Assembly (NCBI GenBank): GCA_009841405.1
Contig: VXLV01000066.1
Location: 1 to 64,000 of the forward strand
Direction of reading: 5' to 3'
Source of the DNA: Chloroflexota bacterium
Lineage (GTDB): Bacteria > Chloroflexota > Anaerolineae > Aggregatilineales > Phototrophicaceae
DNA: 64,000 nucleotides
Shown here piece by piece: positions 38,724 to 47,931 of the stretch. The notes under the pieces are model-generated. The model had not been told where the DNA came from, did no database searches, and saw only the letters and a program-made list of their open reading frames with translations. Positions within the stretch are counted from its first letter, which is position 1. The number at the start of each line of letters is the position of its first letter. The translations under genes were made by a program, and so were the position numbers.

Positions 38724-39803
38724 CTATCCGCCTAGTCTTTGAATCGTCGTACAATACAGCTCTGGCATAAACCCTTCCCTGCAGAAACGTCTCACGACGC
38801 TTAACGCAGGTTCTCCCGCAAGGGTTACCCGCCTATTTCTCGGGTAAGGATCGAGGGCAACAGTGATGCCCATCATGGGTTTGTGGCACTCGAATTCCTC
38901 GTCTTCATAGATAATCCCAGCTTCGCCGGTATGTACATGGCAAGCCTCATGGCCCAGCACCTCAGCCGTATTAAGTCGATCAAGCCTGGCGCTGAAGCCC
39001 GTCAACTGGAACGTGTTTATCCAACAAGACTCCAGGCTAACTGCTCTTGAGCTGGAACTAGCGAGCGCGGTGCAAGGTTGATACGCATCTTGCTCCGGCA
39101 CGGGGACTTCATAGATTAAGTCCATGCCGCTTATCACATAGTTGTACCACTCTGGCGCTGCGCTCTCCAACCAATCCAAGACCGTGCTGACATGACGAAC
39201 AAATCGACTCGAGCCTTCTATTATCGGGCGCGACGGCGCTATCGGGGAATTTGGCGCGGACGCGGACGCGCGGCATTGATTGTTTTGATATGCCCAGTAG
39301 CCGGCTTCCCATTCCGGATTGCTTTGGCATTGCCGATCAACGTAACAACAATTGTTTACCGTTGCCGGCGAGCTGGCCGCGGGCTGCGCAGGCGTCGCTG
39401 GCTGAGCCGGGGCGGGCGCGGCGCATTGCCCGTTCTGATAGGCCCAGTAGCCGGCAATCCATTCCGGATCACTTTGGCATTGTCGATCAACGAAGCAGCA
39501 GTTGTTTATTGGCGCGGACGGCTGCTGAGACCCGGTTGGCGCGCTGTCATCAATGCGGCTGAAATTGACCCAATCCGCCAGCCAAACTACGTTTCCGCCT
39601 CGGCTGATCTTCAGCCAACTGCCAGACGCGCCAACGACTCGCATTATCGTTCCCGCTGTAACTCTGTCCGCGATGTCGGCAGTCAGACTGGGCGCGGCCC
39701 TCAGGTTGAGCCCTCTGTTTGCCCGTATAGAGTATTCCTGCGCGGACGATACCGCGCAAAGCACAAAGCCCGCGATTATCAGCGCCAAAAGCTTTGCTCT
39801 CAT
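38724..39803 (-). CDS. Secreted protein: signal peptide, SH3b, two Cys-Cys repeats and HExxH-containing C-terminal domain (copy B, C-terminally truncated)
   Basis: N-terminal half almost identical to copy A; VLGHEACHVHTGEAG; ends LGG* upstream of residual 3' homology to copy A. Confidence 0.72.
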   Translation of the reverse strand: MRAKLLALIIAGFVLCAVSSAQEYSIRANRGLNLRAAPSLTADIADRVTAGTIMRVVGASGSWLKISRGGNVVWLADWVNFSRIDDSAPTGSQQPSAPINNCCFVDRQCQSDPEWIAGYWAYQNGQCAAPAPAQPATPAQPAASSPATVNNCCYVDRQCQSNPEWEAGYWAYQNNQCRASASAPNSPIAPSRPIIEGSSRFVRHVSTVLDWLESAAPEWYNYVISGMDLIYEVPVPEQDAYQPCTALASSSSRAVSLESCWINTFQLTGFSARLDRLNTAEVLGHEACHVHTGEAGIIYEDEEFECHKPMMGITVALDPYPRNRRVTLAGEPALSVVRRFCREGFMPELYCTTIQRLGG

Positions 39804-39978
39804 TCGCGGCTCCTAATAACAAACAATGGACCGATTGTTTCAAGTCTATATAAGCAGAACACCAAACGCAAAAGGCGGCTAAGAAACCGAATGAATCAAG
39901 CGCTGCGCGCCGCGTCTAAAGCAACGCCATCTCAACCTTGAGTTCGGCGCCCTCAATGGGGTATGATAGCGCCGCAGT

Positions 39979-40051
39979 AGGGAAGTAGCTCAATCGGCAG
40001 AGCAGGTGCCTTTGGAGCACAAGGTTAAAGGTTCGAGTCCTTTCTTCCCTG
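39979..40051 (+). tRNA. tRNA-Gln(TTG)
   Basis: AGGGAAGTAGCTCAATCGGCAGAGCAGGTGC-CTTTGGA-GCACAAGGTTAAAGGTTCGAGTCCTTTCTTCCCTG. Confidence 0.82.
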
Positions 40052-40073
40052 TAGAATCTGCTTTGACTGGAGG

Positions 40074-40098
40074 AACCCGCGCTTGCGGGTTTCTTTGA
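40074..40098 (+). terminator. Hairpin terminator downstream of tRNA-Gln
   Basis: AACCCGC-GCTT-GCGGGTT followed by TCTTTG. Confidence 0.65.
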
Positions 40099-40127
40099 TT
40101 CTCGCGCGACAGTCGAAGACCGCAGGG

Positions 40128-41291
40128 TCAAGCACTCATCTCCCTGATCAGCCGGCCCAGGATTTCGATGCCGGCGCGCAGGTCGTCTATCGGCACAAAG
40201 CTGAAGGAAAGCCGCAAATGGCGCGCGCCTTGTTCGGGATCAACATAGAAACCCGTGCCGGGCGCGAAGTAGACATTCTCCCAGCGCGCACGCTCGGCCA
40301 GATCAGCGATATCAACCGTCGGCGGCAAATGCAGCCAGATGAAATAACCGCCGTTCGGGCGCGAATAACTGACGCCGGGCGGCATGGCTGCGTCCAGCGC
40401 AGACTGGGCGATATCGCGGCGCTGTCGGTATTGCCCGCGCAGCCAGGCTAAGTGCGCCTCCCACTCCCCGCTGCGGCAGTACTCCGCCACGATAGCCGCC
40501 GTGAACGGATTGGCGCCGCCACCCATCTTCAACACGCCGCTGCTGACGAAATCGGCGATACGCGCGGCCGACGCAAGCAGCCAGCCAATCCGCAAACCCG
40601 GCGCCAAGGTCTTGGAATATGTGCCCATGCGCAAGACATTTTCGCCCGCGGCCAGCGCGTAAAAGCTCGGAGGCAGCGCATCGCAAAAGCGGATGTCGTT
40701 GTAGACGTCGTCTTCGACGATTGCGAAGCCGTACTGCCGGCTCAATTCGATGATGGCGCGCCGCCGCGCCTCGGGCATGGTGATGCCGCTGGGATTCTGA
40801 AAATTGGGCACGACATAGTAGAACTTCGGCGCGCGTCCGGCGTCGGCCAGCGCACGCAGCGACCGCGCCATGTCGCCGACGATGGCGCCGCCGTCGTCAA
40901 TGGCGACGTCGCGAACGTCCAAATGACGGTCGCGGAAGATATGCAGCGCGTCGCGGTACGAAGGCGCGTCAACCAGGACGACATCGCCAGCCTGCGTCAA
41001 TTGATCGCAAATCAAGTCGACGCCACCGGTGGCGCCGCCGATTATCATCAGGTTCTCGCGGCTGATGCCGAGGCGCTCGACGCGGTTCAGCCGCTCAACC
41101 AGAAACTCGATCAGCTGCGGATTGCCCTGCTCATCGCCGTAGTCGAACAAGCGCGTGACCTGCCCGCCGCCCCAAAGCGACGCGGCCGCCCGCCGAACTC
41201 CGGCGATGGGCAGCAGGTCATGGGACGGATGGCCGGCGAAGAGCGGGATACTGCCCGCGACCACACCTTGGGGCGTACTCTCCAGTTTCAT
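40128..41291 (-). CDS. PLP-dependent class I/II aminotransferase (2-aminoadipate aminotransferase-like)
   Basis: YYVVPNFQNPSGITMPEARRRAIIEL; IVEDDVYNDIRF; MGTYSKTLAPGLRIGWL. Confidence 0.9.
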   Translation of the reverse strand: MKLESTPQGVVAGSIPLFAGHPSHDLLPIAGVRRAAASLWGGGQVTRLFDYGDEQGNPQLIEFLVERLNRVERLGISRENLMIIGGATGGVDLICDQLTQAGDVVLVDAPSYRDALHIFRDRHLDVRDVAIDDGGAIVGDMARSLRALADAGRAPKFYYVVPNFQNPSGITMPEARRRAIIELSRQYGFAIVEDDVYNDIRFCDALPPSFYALAAGENVLRMGTYSKTLAPGLRIGWLLASAARIADFVSSGVLKMGGGANPFTAAIVAEYCRSGEWEAHLAWLRGQYRQRRDIAQSALDAAMPPGVSYSRPNGGYFIWLHLPPTVDIADLAERARWENVYFAPGTGFYVDPEQGARHLRLSFSFVPIDDLRAGIEILGRLIREMSA

Positions 41292-42710
41292 CTACTGTGG
41301 CGTCGCTTCCGGCGGCAAGGGCGACACGTAGCGCTGGGCGCCGCGCGCCTGCTTGAACTCAGCTTGCGCCGCCGCCAGCAGATCCGGCTGGCGCAGCAAT
41401 TCCAGACCGCCCAGCGCCATCGCTTTGGCGGCGAAGATCATGCCCTTGGCGCCGATGCTGGACCCGGACGAGGCCACGGTTTGCCAACTGTGCCCCGGCG
41501 TGCCCAAGGGCCAGCAGGTCGTCGTGATTTGTCCGGTGGGCGTGATCCAACTGACATCGGCAACTTCGGTCGAGCCGCCCATCAGCGGCGGCGTCGGCGA
41601 ATGCGGGTAGACGCCTTCCCAGAGCGGATCTTTGCGAGCGGCCGCTTCCAGCGCCTGGCTGGTGGACAGCTGCATCCACTCGAAGCCGCGCTCTACCGAG
41701 CCATCGGGAAAGGTCTCCTGCAGTTCGCGGCCGAATTGACGCTCCTGCTCGCTGAAACGCATATCGTCCACCGCCGCCATCTTTTCGTAAAGCAGATCGG
41801 ACATGACCGAGTTGGGCAGTATGTCATAGCAGCCGGTGATAAATTCGATCTCGTGCCGTGTGCCGCTCATCAGGGCCGCGCCCTTGGCGATATCTTGCAT
41901 CCAGGCATAGATATCTTCGACCTGGGCGCGTTTCGGCGCGCGCACAAAATACCAGACCTGGGCGAATGCGGGCACGACATTTGGCGCCAGCCCGCCGCTG
42001 GTGACCACGCTGTGAATCCGCGACTCCGGCGGCACATGCTCGCGCATATAGTTAACGCCGGCATCCATCAGCATCACGCCATCCAGGGCGCTGCGTCCCA
42101 GCCAGGGCGAACCGCCGGCGTGCGCCGCCACACCGTGAAAGTTCACTTTGAATGAGTTCATCGCCAGGGACGTGCCATTCCAGGCGATATTGCTGTCCCC
42201 AGGGTGCCAGCTAATCGCGGCGGCCAGGTCGTCGAAGACGCCATCGCGCGCCATAAAGGTCTTGCCGACCAGGGTCTCTTCCGCCGGGCAGCCGTAGAAG
42301 CGAATCGTGCCGCCGATGCCGGCGCTGATCATAGCCTGCTTGAGCGCCATCACTGAGCCCATGCAGGCCGTGCCGAAGAGGTTGTGGCCACAGCCATGCC
42401 CGGGCTCGCCCTCTTGCAGCGGCGAGCGCTGGCTGGACAGCGCTTGCGACAAACCGGGCAAGGCGTCGTATTCGCCCAGGAAGCCGATAACCGGCGACCC
42501 CTCGCCCCATTCGGCGATGAAGGCCGTGGGCATCCCGCCCGCGCCCCAGCTGATGCCGAAGCCGTCCGCTTCCAGCTTGCCAGCCAGCAGCCTAGCGGCG
42601 AACTCTTCCTGCAGCGCCACCTGCGGATGATCCCAGATTTCTTTGGCGATATAACTCAGTTCTTCGTCATTGCTTTTCAGATGGTCAAGGATGATCTCTT
42701 GCGCGTCCAT
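41292..42710 (-). CDS. M20 family amidohydrolase (AbgB-like)
   Basis: GFLGEYDALPGLSQ; EGEPGHGCGHNLFGTACMGSV; GVAAHAGGSPWLGRSALDGVMLMDAGVNYMREHV. Confidence 0.88.
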   Translation of the reverse strand: MDAQEIILDHLKSNDEELSYIAKEIWDHPQVALQEEFAARLLAGKLEADGFGISWGAGGMPTAFIAEWGEGSPVIGFLGEYDALPGLSQALSSQRSPLQEGEPGHGCGHNLFGTACMGSVMALKQAMISAGIGGTIRFYGCPAEETLVGKTFMARDGVFDDLAAAISWHPGDSNIAWNGTSLAMNSFKVNFHGVAAHAGGSPWLGRSALDGVMLMDAGVNYMREHVPPESRIHSVVTSGGLAPNVVPAFAQVWYFVRAPKRAQVEDIYAWMQDIAKGAALMSGTRHEIEFITGCYDILPNSVMSDLLYEKMAAVDDMRFSEQERQFGRELQETFPDGSVERGFEWMQLSTSQALEAAARKDPLWEGVYPHSPTPPLMGGSTEVADVSWITPTGQITTTCWPLGTPGHSWQTVASSGSSIGAKGMIFAAKAMALGGLELLRQPDLLAAAQAEFKQARGAQRYVSPLPPEATPQ

Positions 42711-42840
42711 TGCTTCTCCTCACGCCGCGGCCGGCTTCTGCAGCATCAGCATAGCGCATACGACTTCGATTTAGAAGTGAGCAAGAGCACCCTTGAAGTC
42801 GCCGCATGTGTCGACGACATCGCCGCCAAGTCCATTGCAG

Positions 42841-42861
42841 GGGCGACCAATCTGGTCGCCC
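42841..42861. repeat. Dispersed short palindrome (family A)
   Basis: gggcgaccaatctggtcgccc. Confidence 0.65.
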
Positions 42862-42939
42862 GTTGCCGCTGCGATCTGTGAATTTGGGCTGTCGCCTCTA
42901 CAAGGCTTGAACTGTATTGGCGACAAATGCGCGCCTATT

Positions 42940-43014
42940 CTACCCCATCCCCCGGTCCGCTCCCGCCATCTCTATGGCAGGCATTCCGGATCATCAGGGA
43001 AGGGGAGCGTCGCG
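42940..43014. repeat. Family-B dispersed repeat copy (inverted relative to 25650)
   Basis: taccccatcccccggtccgctcccgccatctctatggcaggcattccggatcatcagggaagggga. Confidence 0.6.
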
Positions 43015-43136
43015 AAGTGGGATCGAGCGCTTTGAAGACAGCTTCAGCTAGTTGATTCTGGGGACGCCTGTCATTGAGATTGCGGAAAACGAGGGGATAG
43101 ACTCAAGTGGTCAGAATCTCAAAGCAGCCCAAAGGA

Positions 43137-43161
43137 AACGCCCCGCAGGGCGCGGGGCGTT
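43137..43161 (-). terminator. Perfect 10-bp stem hairpin downstream of the fprA-like gene
   Basis: aacgccccgc-agggc-gcggggcgtt; minus strand continues TTTCCTTT. Confidence 0.65.
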
Positions 43162-43305
43162 GGGGGATGGAATAAATATGCTTCAAATAACTATAGTTAG
43201 CTATAAAAAGCCTAACATATCTCAGCAATTGCTGTCAAGCAATTTGGGCAAGATTCGTCAAAATTGGTCTGAAGATCAATGCTCGGCGCGCCTGAAATGC
43301 GCGTA

Positions 43306-44733
43306 TCACGTGCCGACGCCGGCAAATTCGGCCCTCTTGTCCAGCGCTTCCAGCATGTCTTCCACGGTCGTGAACTTGACGCGGCTGCGGCCAATTGCTT
43401 TGCCGCGCTGCAATTCAATCTCGTCCAGGACCTTCCAGTCGTCGAAGGTGATGTAGGTCGGCTTTCGCGCCTGCAGCAGCGCCAAAATCGCCGCTTCGCT
43501 GGTATCCGCGGGCCGCAGCGCGTTCCCGTCCGCGAAGTCCTCCAGGAAGCAGACGACAGTCTCGACAGCGTCGGGCTTGTTCGTGCCAATGATGCCGGTC
43601 GGCCCGCGCTTAATCCAGCCGGCGACATAATTGCCGGTCACTGCTTCGCGGCCTTCGTGCCGGGTCAGAACGCGCCCCTTGTCATGAGGTATCGTGCCCC
43701 AGCGATCGTAGAAGGGCACATCCGCCAGGGGCACGCCGCGATAACCCACCGAACGGAAGACCATGTCCACCGGCAAGATCTCGAACTCATCGGTGGCGCG
43801 CGGGCGCAAATTGCCGTTCTCGTCCAGGTAGAGCTCGTTCTTGACAATCTTCATCGCCACCACCCGGTCCTCGCCGATGATCTCCGCCGGGGACACCAGG
43901 AAGCGCATGATGATACGGCGGGACTTGCCGGTTAAGCCGCGATCCACATAAGATTGCAGGATCTTGACATTGCGGATGGCGCTGCGGTCGCGCGCTTTCT
44001 TCAGGCGCGTCGCGCTCAACTCGTCCAGCGAGGCGTCATCGCAGTCAACGATGATATCGGCGTCGGCCATCTCCCCCAGCTCCTTGATCTCGGGGTTGGA
44101 GAAGGCCGCCTGCGCCGGGCCGCGCCGCCCCAGCACATAAATCTCTTCCACTTCGCTATTCCGCAGCGCGTCCAGGGCGTAATCGGCGATATCGGTCTGA
44201 TACAACTCATCCGTTGTCCGCCCCAATATGCGCGCCACATCCATCGCCACGTTGCCGACGCCGATCACCGCCACGCGCTTGACGCCCGTCAAATCGAAGT
44301 CGTAGTCGCGAAAATCGGGATGGCCGTTGTACCAGCCGACGAATTCAGTCGCTGCGTAGCTGTTGCGCAGGTCCTCCCCGGGGATGCCGAGCTTGCGGTC
44401 GGTCTGGGCGCCGGTCGCGTAGATGATACCGTGGTAATGATTGCTCAAATCGGCGCGCGTTACGTCACTGCCAAATTCGATGTTGCCGTAGAAGCTGAAG
44501 CGCTCGTGCGCGGCGATGCGGGTGTACAGCTTGGTGACCGACTTGATCTTCTCGTGATCGGGCGCGACGCCGCCCCGCACCAAGCCGAATGGCGTCGGCA
44601 GGCGCTCGTACATATCGACATGTATCAGCGGGTCGCTCTGCTTTAGCAGATGGTCGGCCGCGTAAAAGCCCGAAGGCCCCGAGCCGATGATGGCCACCCG
44701 TATCGGTGATAAGCTGCCGCCGTTTCGCGTCAC
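43306..44733 (-). CDS. fprA: Ferredoxin/adrenodoxin-type NADP+ reductase (FprA-like)
   Basis: RVAIIGSGPSGFYAADHLL; YERLPTPFGLVRGGVAPDHEKIKSV; IGVGNVAMDVARIL; AGWIKRGPTGIIGTNKPDA. Confidence 0.93.
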   Translation of the reverse strand: MTRNGGSLSPIRVAIIGSGPSGFYAADHLLKQSDPLIHVDMYERLPTPFGLVRGGVAPDHEKIKSVTKLYTRIAAHERFSFYGNIEFGSDVTRADLSNHYHGIIYATGAQTDRKLGIPGEDLRNSYAATEFVGWYNGHPDFRDYDFDLTGVKRVAVIGVGNVAMDVARILGRTTDELYQTDIADYALDALRNSEVEEIYVLGRRGPAQAAFSNPEIKELGEMADADIIVDCDDASLDELSATRLKKARDRSAIRNVKILQSYVDRGLTGKSRRIIMRFLVSPAEIIGEDRVVAMKIVKNELYLDENGNLRPRATDEFEILPVDMVFRSVGYRGVPLADVPFYDRWGTIPHDKGRVLTRHEGREAVTGNYVAGWIKRGPTGIIGTNKPDAVETVVCFLEDFADGNALRPADTSEAAILALLQARKPTYITFDDWKVLDEIELQRGKAIGRSRVKFTTVEDMLEALDKRAEFAGVGT

Positions 44734-45977
44734 TGAAGTTGCCCGTCTGCCTGCCTTAGCGGAATGACCAGGTCCTTGTGGAATGGCGTCAACGAGACCA
44801 GTTCGCCCTTCTCGTCGATGATGAACAGGTCCTCAACCCTTACGCCAAAGCCGCGTTCAGGATAATACAAGCCGGGTTCGATGGTCAAGACATTTCCGAT
44901 CTGGAATATATCATCGCGCCGCAGGTGGCTGATGGACGGCCCTTCGTGGATCTCTATTCCGACGCCATGCCCCAGGCTATGGAGATAGCCTTCCATCGTG
45001 CCTTGATCGCTGCGAGTGGTGGCGTGCCCGGCCGCTTCGAAATGATCAAGCGCCGCTTCTTGCATCAGGTGCGTGGGCTTGTTCAGCCCATAAGCCTCCA
45101 CTGCGATGTCAAAGACTTCCATTACCGTATCGTAGGCCGCTTGCACTTCCGGCGGCGCGTAGCCGATGCACCATGTGCGCGTCATGTCGTGATGATAGCC
45201 GCCGCCCAGCTCGCGCGGGAACAGGTCGAAGACGATGGATTGCCCCAGCCGCAGCGGCATATCCGCTTCGCCGCGGCTATGTGGGAAGCCGGCGTCACGA
45301 CCCTGCGCGAAGATCATATTCGTGTCTTCCAGGCCGCGCGCCATGAGTTCGCGCCGCACCAGGTCCTTGATATCGCCGATGGTCATGCGCCGTCCGGCGT
45401 CGTCCAGCAGATATTCGCCGTCCACGCGCAAGTCGGCGATGGCGTCCCAGGCGACCGCCATAGCCTGGTTGGTCCGTTCCGCCACCGAGCGCAAGCGCGC
45501 GATTTCGTCGGCGTCCTTTGTAAGCATGGCCGCTTCGATTAGCGTCGACTTCTCTTCGACCACGAAGTCGTACTGCGGAAGTTGCTCTTGCAGAGCGCGA
45601 TAGAGCGCGATAGTCTTGTTGATCGCCCACGTGCCGTAGAGCCCGACGCGCCCTTCGCGCAATCCCAGGCCGCGCAGGACATCCGACCAATGCAGCGCAG
45701 CCGCGCGGTTGGCGTCGCGCTCGGTTTCTTCCAGCCGATCGTAATACCCCAGCTCGACATCGGTCTTGACGTCGAGGCCGCTCTTCCGCGCCTCTTCCAG
45801 TTCCATTCGGTTGCAGACCAGCAGCGCCGGCTTGTCGCGCCGCTTGAAAATCGAGCCATGCGTGATCTGCGCCCCGCTGCTCAAGTAATAGCGCGCGCTG
45901 TTGAACTCTTCGCCACCGGTGACGACGATCGCATCCAGCTTGCGCTCCCGCATTAGACGGTCAAGGTCCGATTTCAT
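44730..45977 (-). CDS. M24 family metallopeptidase (Xaa-Pro aminopeptidase-like)
   Basis: IVFDLFPRELGGGYHHDMTRTWCIG; LGHGVGIEIHEGPSI; LTIEPGLYYPERGFGVRVEDLFII. Confidence 0.9.
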   Translation of the reverse strand: MKSDLDRLMRERKLDAIVVTGGEEFNSARYYLSSGAQITHGSIFKRRDKPALLVCNRMELEEARKSGLDVKTDVELGYYDRLEETERDANRAAALHWSDVLRGLGLREGRVGLYGTWAINKTIALYRALQEQLPQYDFVVEEKSTLIEAAMLTKDADEIARLRSVAERTNQAMAVAWDAIADLRVDGEYLLDDAGRRMTIGDIKDLVRRELMARGLEDTNMIFAQGRDAGFPHSRGEADMPLRLGQSIVFDLFPRELGGGYHHDMTRTWCIGYAPPEVQAAYDTVMEVFDIAVEAYGLNKPTHLMQEAALDHFEAAGHATTRSDQGTMEGYLHSLGHGVGIEIHEGPSISHLRRDDIFQIGNVLTIEPGLYYPERGFGVRVEDLFIIDEKGELVSLTPFHKDLVIPLRQADGQLQ

Positions 45978-46046
45978 CCGCGCTTTCCTCTGCCAACTCC
46001 AAGAGACGCACAGACTCACGATGATACGCGGACTGCGGGGCAAGTG

Positions 46047-47405
46047 TCAAATGGCGTCTTGCAGCGCTTGGAGCAACGCCTCGTCTTGCGCGGGCAAGAC
46101 CGTGCGCGGATCAAGCAGAACGCGACCATCGGCGATGCGGGCGATCACCGGCGTCTCCGCCTGACGCAGACGCGCTGTGATCAAGTCAGGCGCGTCACAA
46201 TCGACGGCGAGCAGCGCCGTGGGCAGCGTGGCGCCGGGCAAGCTGCCGCCGCCGACGGTCGACTCGCCCTCGATAATCACGCCGCCGACAGCTTCCGCCC
46301 AAAACGAAGCGCGCGCGCGGATGTCGTCCAGCGGTCGGGAAATCATCTGCCATACTGGGATGCATTTGAGCGCTTCACCGCGCCGATAATGCTGCAAGGT
46401 CGCGATCAGCGCGGCATACGTAAGCTTGTCGACGCGCAGCGCCCGCGCCAGCGGATGACGCTTAAGCGCTTCGATTGCGCCCGAGCGCCCGACGATGATG
46501 CCGGCCTGCGGGCCGCCCAGCAGCTTGTCCCCGCTGAAACAAACCAGGTCGACGCCGGCGGCGACGCTCTCTTGAATCGTTGGCTCGCGCTCCAACCCAA
46601 AGGACGCTGTATCCAGCAGCGTGCCGCTACCCAGGTCATCGACGGCGAGCAGGCCCCGCTCCCGCGCCAGCGCCGCCAATTCGCTGAGTGGCGGCTGCTC
46701 AACGAAGCCGACCTGCTTGAAGTTCGAGGCGTGTACGCGCAGCAGCATCGCAGCGCGCTCGCTGAGGGCGGCGGCGAAATCGGCCGTACGGGTGCGATTG
46801 GTCGTGCCCACTTCGACCAGATGCGCGCCGCTCTCTCGCATGATGTCGGGAATGCGGAAGCCGCCGCCTATCTCGACCAACTGCCCGCGCGAAATCACGA
46901 CTTCGCGGTCTTGCGCCAGCGCGCTAAGAATCAGGACCAGCGCTGAGGCGTTATTGTTGACGACGACGGCGTCTTCGGCGCCGGTAAGCGCGCGCAGGAG
47001 TTGCCCGGCGTGCGACAAGCGGCTGCCGCGCTTGCCCGTGCCCAGGTCGAATTCGAGGTTGTTGTACGAACTCGCCGCCGCCAGCATCGCCTCCCGCGCC
47101 GCCACCGACAATACCGCACGTCCCAGATTGGTGTGGATGATGACGCCGGTTGCGTTGATCACGGGTCTTAGGCTGGGCCGCGTCGACTCGCGCAGATGCT
47201 GCTCTACCCGCGACAACAGTGCGCGCAGATCTGTCTCAACCGGCCGCGAATCCACAATGGCCTGGCGCGCCGAATCGATCGTCTGTCGTATCGAATCGAT
47301 CACCAACTCGCGGCTGTGGCTGTCTATCAATTCTTGAATCGGGGTTTGCCCGAGCAGCGAATCAACCGAGGGCAAGCGCCGCAGTCGCGCTTCCTTATCG
47401 TTCAT
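46047..47405 (-). CDS. selA: L-seryl-tRNA(Sec) selenium transferase
   Basis: RLRRLPSVDSLL; RPVINATGVIIHTNLGRAVLS; LVCFSGDKLLGGPQAGIIVG; ALRVDKLTYAALIATLQHYRRG. Confidence 0.93.
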   Translation of the reverse strand: MNDKEARLRRLPSVDSLLGQTPIQELIDSHSRELVIDSIRQTIDSARQAIVDSRPVETDLRALLSRVEQHLRESTRPSLRPVINATGVIIHTNLGRAVLSVAAREAMLAAASSYNNLEFDLGTGKRGSRLSHAGQLLRALTGAEDAVVVNNNASALVLILSALAQDREVVISRGQLVEIGGGFRIPDIMRESGAHLVEVGTTNRTRTADFAAALSERAAMLLRVHASNFKQVGFVEQPPLSELAALARERGLLAVDDLGSGTLLDTASFGLEREPTIQESVAAGVDLVCFSGDKLLGGPQAGIIVGRSGAIEALKRHPLARALRVDKLTYAALIATLQHYRRGEALKCIPVWQMISRPLDDIRARASFWAEAVGGVIIEGESTVGGGSLPGATLPTALLAVDCDAPDLITARLRQAETPVIARIADGRVLLDPRTVLPAQDEALLQALQDAI

Positions 47406-47835
47406 CCGCCAACTCGCGATTGCGCAAGAAGATCTCGATGACCAGAAACAGCAGGGCCAAAATCAGCAAGATTGGCAGCGTGAGATAGCGTGGGATCAGC
47501 AGCCAGGCGCAGGTTACCGCGATGATGCCGATCCAGACGCTGCGGCGGACGATGACGCCGGTTTGAGGCGCGCCAGCCTGCGCCCGCGCCAGGCGCAAGC
47601 TGGCCAGGCGCATAACCGGAATCGCGCTGCCAGTCACGGCGATCTGCAGAAAGATGAAGAACAACCAGATCTCGCCGCCAATCCGCGGCCGGGTATTGAA
47701 CACCAGATGCGCCAGGCCGCCCCAGCCCACGATGGCCATAACTATCGCCGCCAGCAATACGCCGCGCGATTCGCCGCCGGCGCCGTGACCGCGTTCTCCT
47801 TCGCCTCTGCCTGTGCTTAGTCTATTGGCGAGCAT
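47395..47835 (-). CDS. Small multi-pass membrane protein
   Basis: Four hydrophobic segments; overlaps the selA start. Confidence 0.5.
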   Translation of the reverse strand: MLANRLSTGRGEGERGHGAGGESRGVLLAAIVMAIVGWGGLAHLVFNTRPRIGGEIWLFFIFLQIAVTGSAIPVMRLASLRLARAQAGAPQTGVIVRRSVWIGIIAVTCAWLLIPRYLTLPILLILALLFLVIEIFLRNRELADER

Positions 47836-47931
47836 ACCGTTTGCCTGGCCTCCGCGCAGCGGCGTTATCCTTGAGGGGTCGCTTACGCAACGCTCCTTGA
47901 GTCTAGCAGCAAAGGTTGTGGCGCGCTGGCC

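Noticed and set aside
37696-39941. Plus-strand ORFs (275 and 249 aa) over the duplicated secreted genes
   Set aside because: Antisense shadow ORFs; similarity explained by the segmental duplication
37129-39976. Transposon-mediated origin for the segmental duplication
   Set aside because: No transposase, terminal inverted repeats or target-site duplication seen; plain tandem duplication is sufficient
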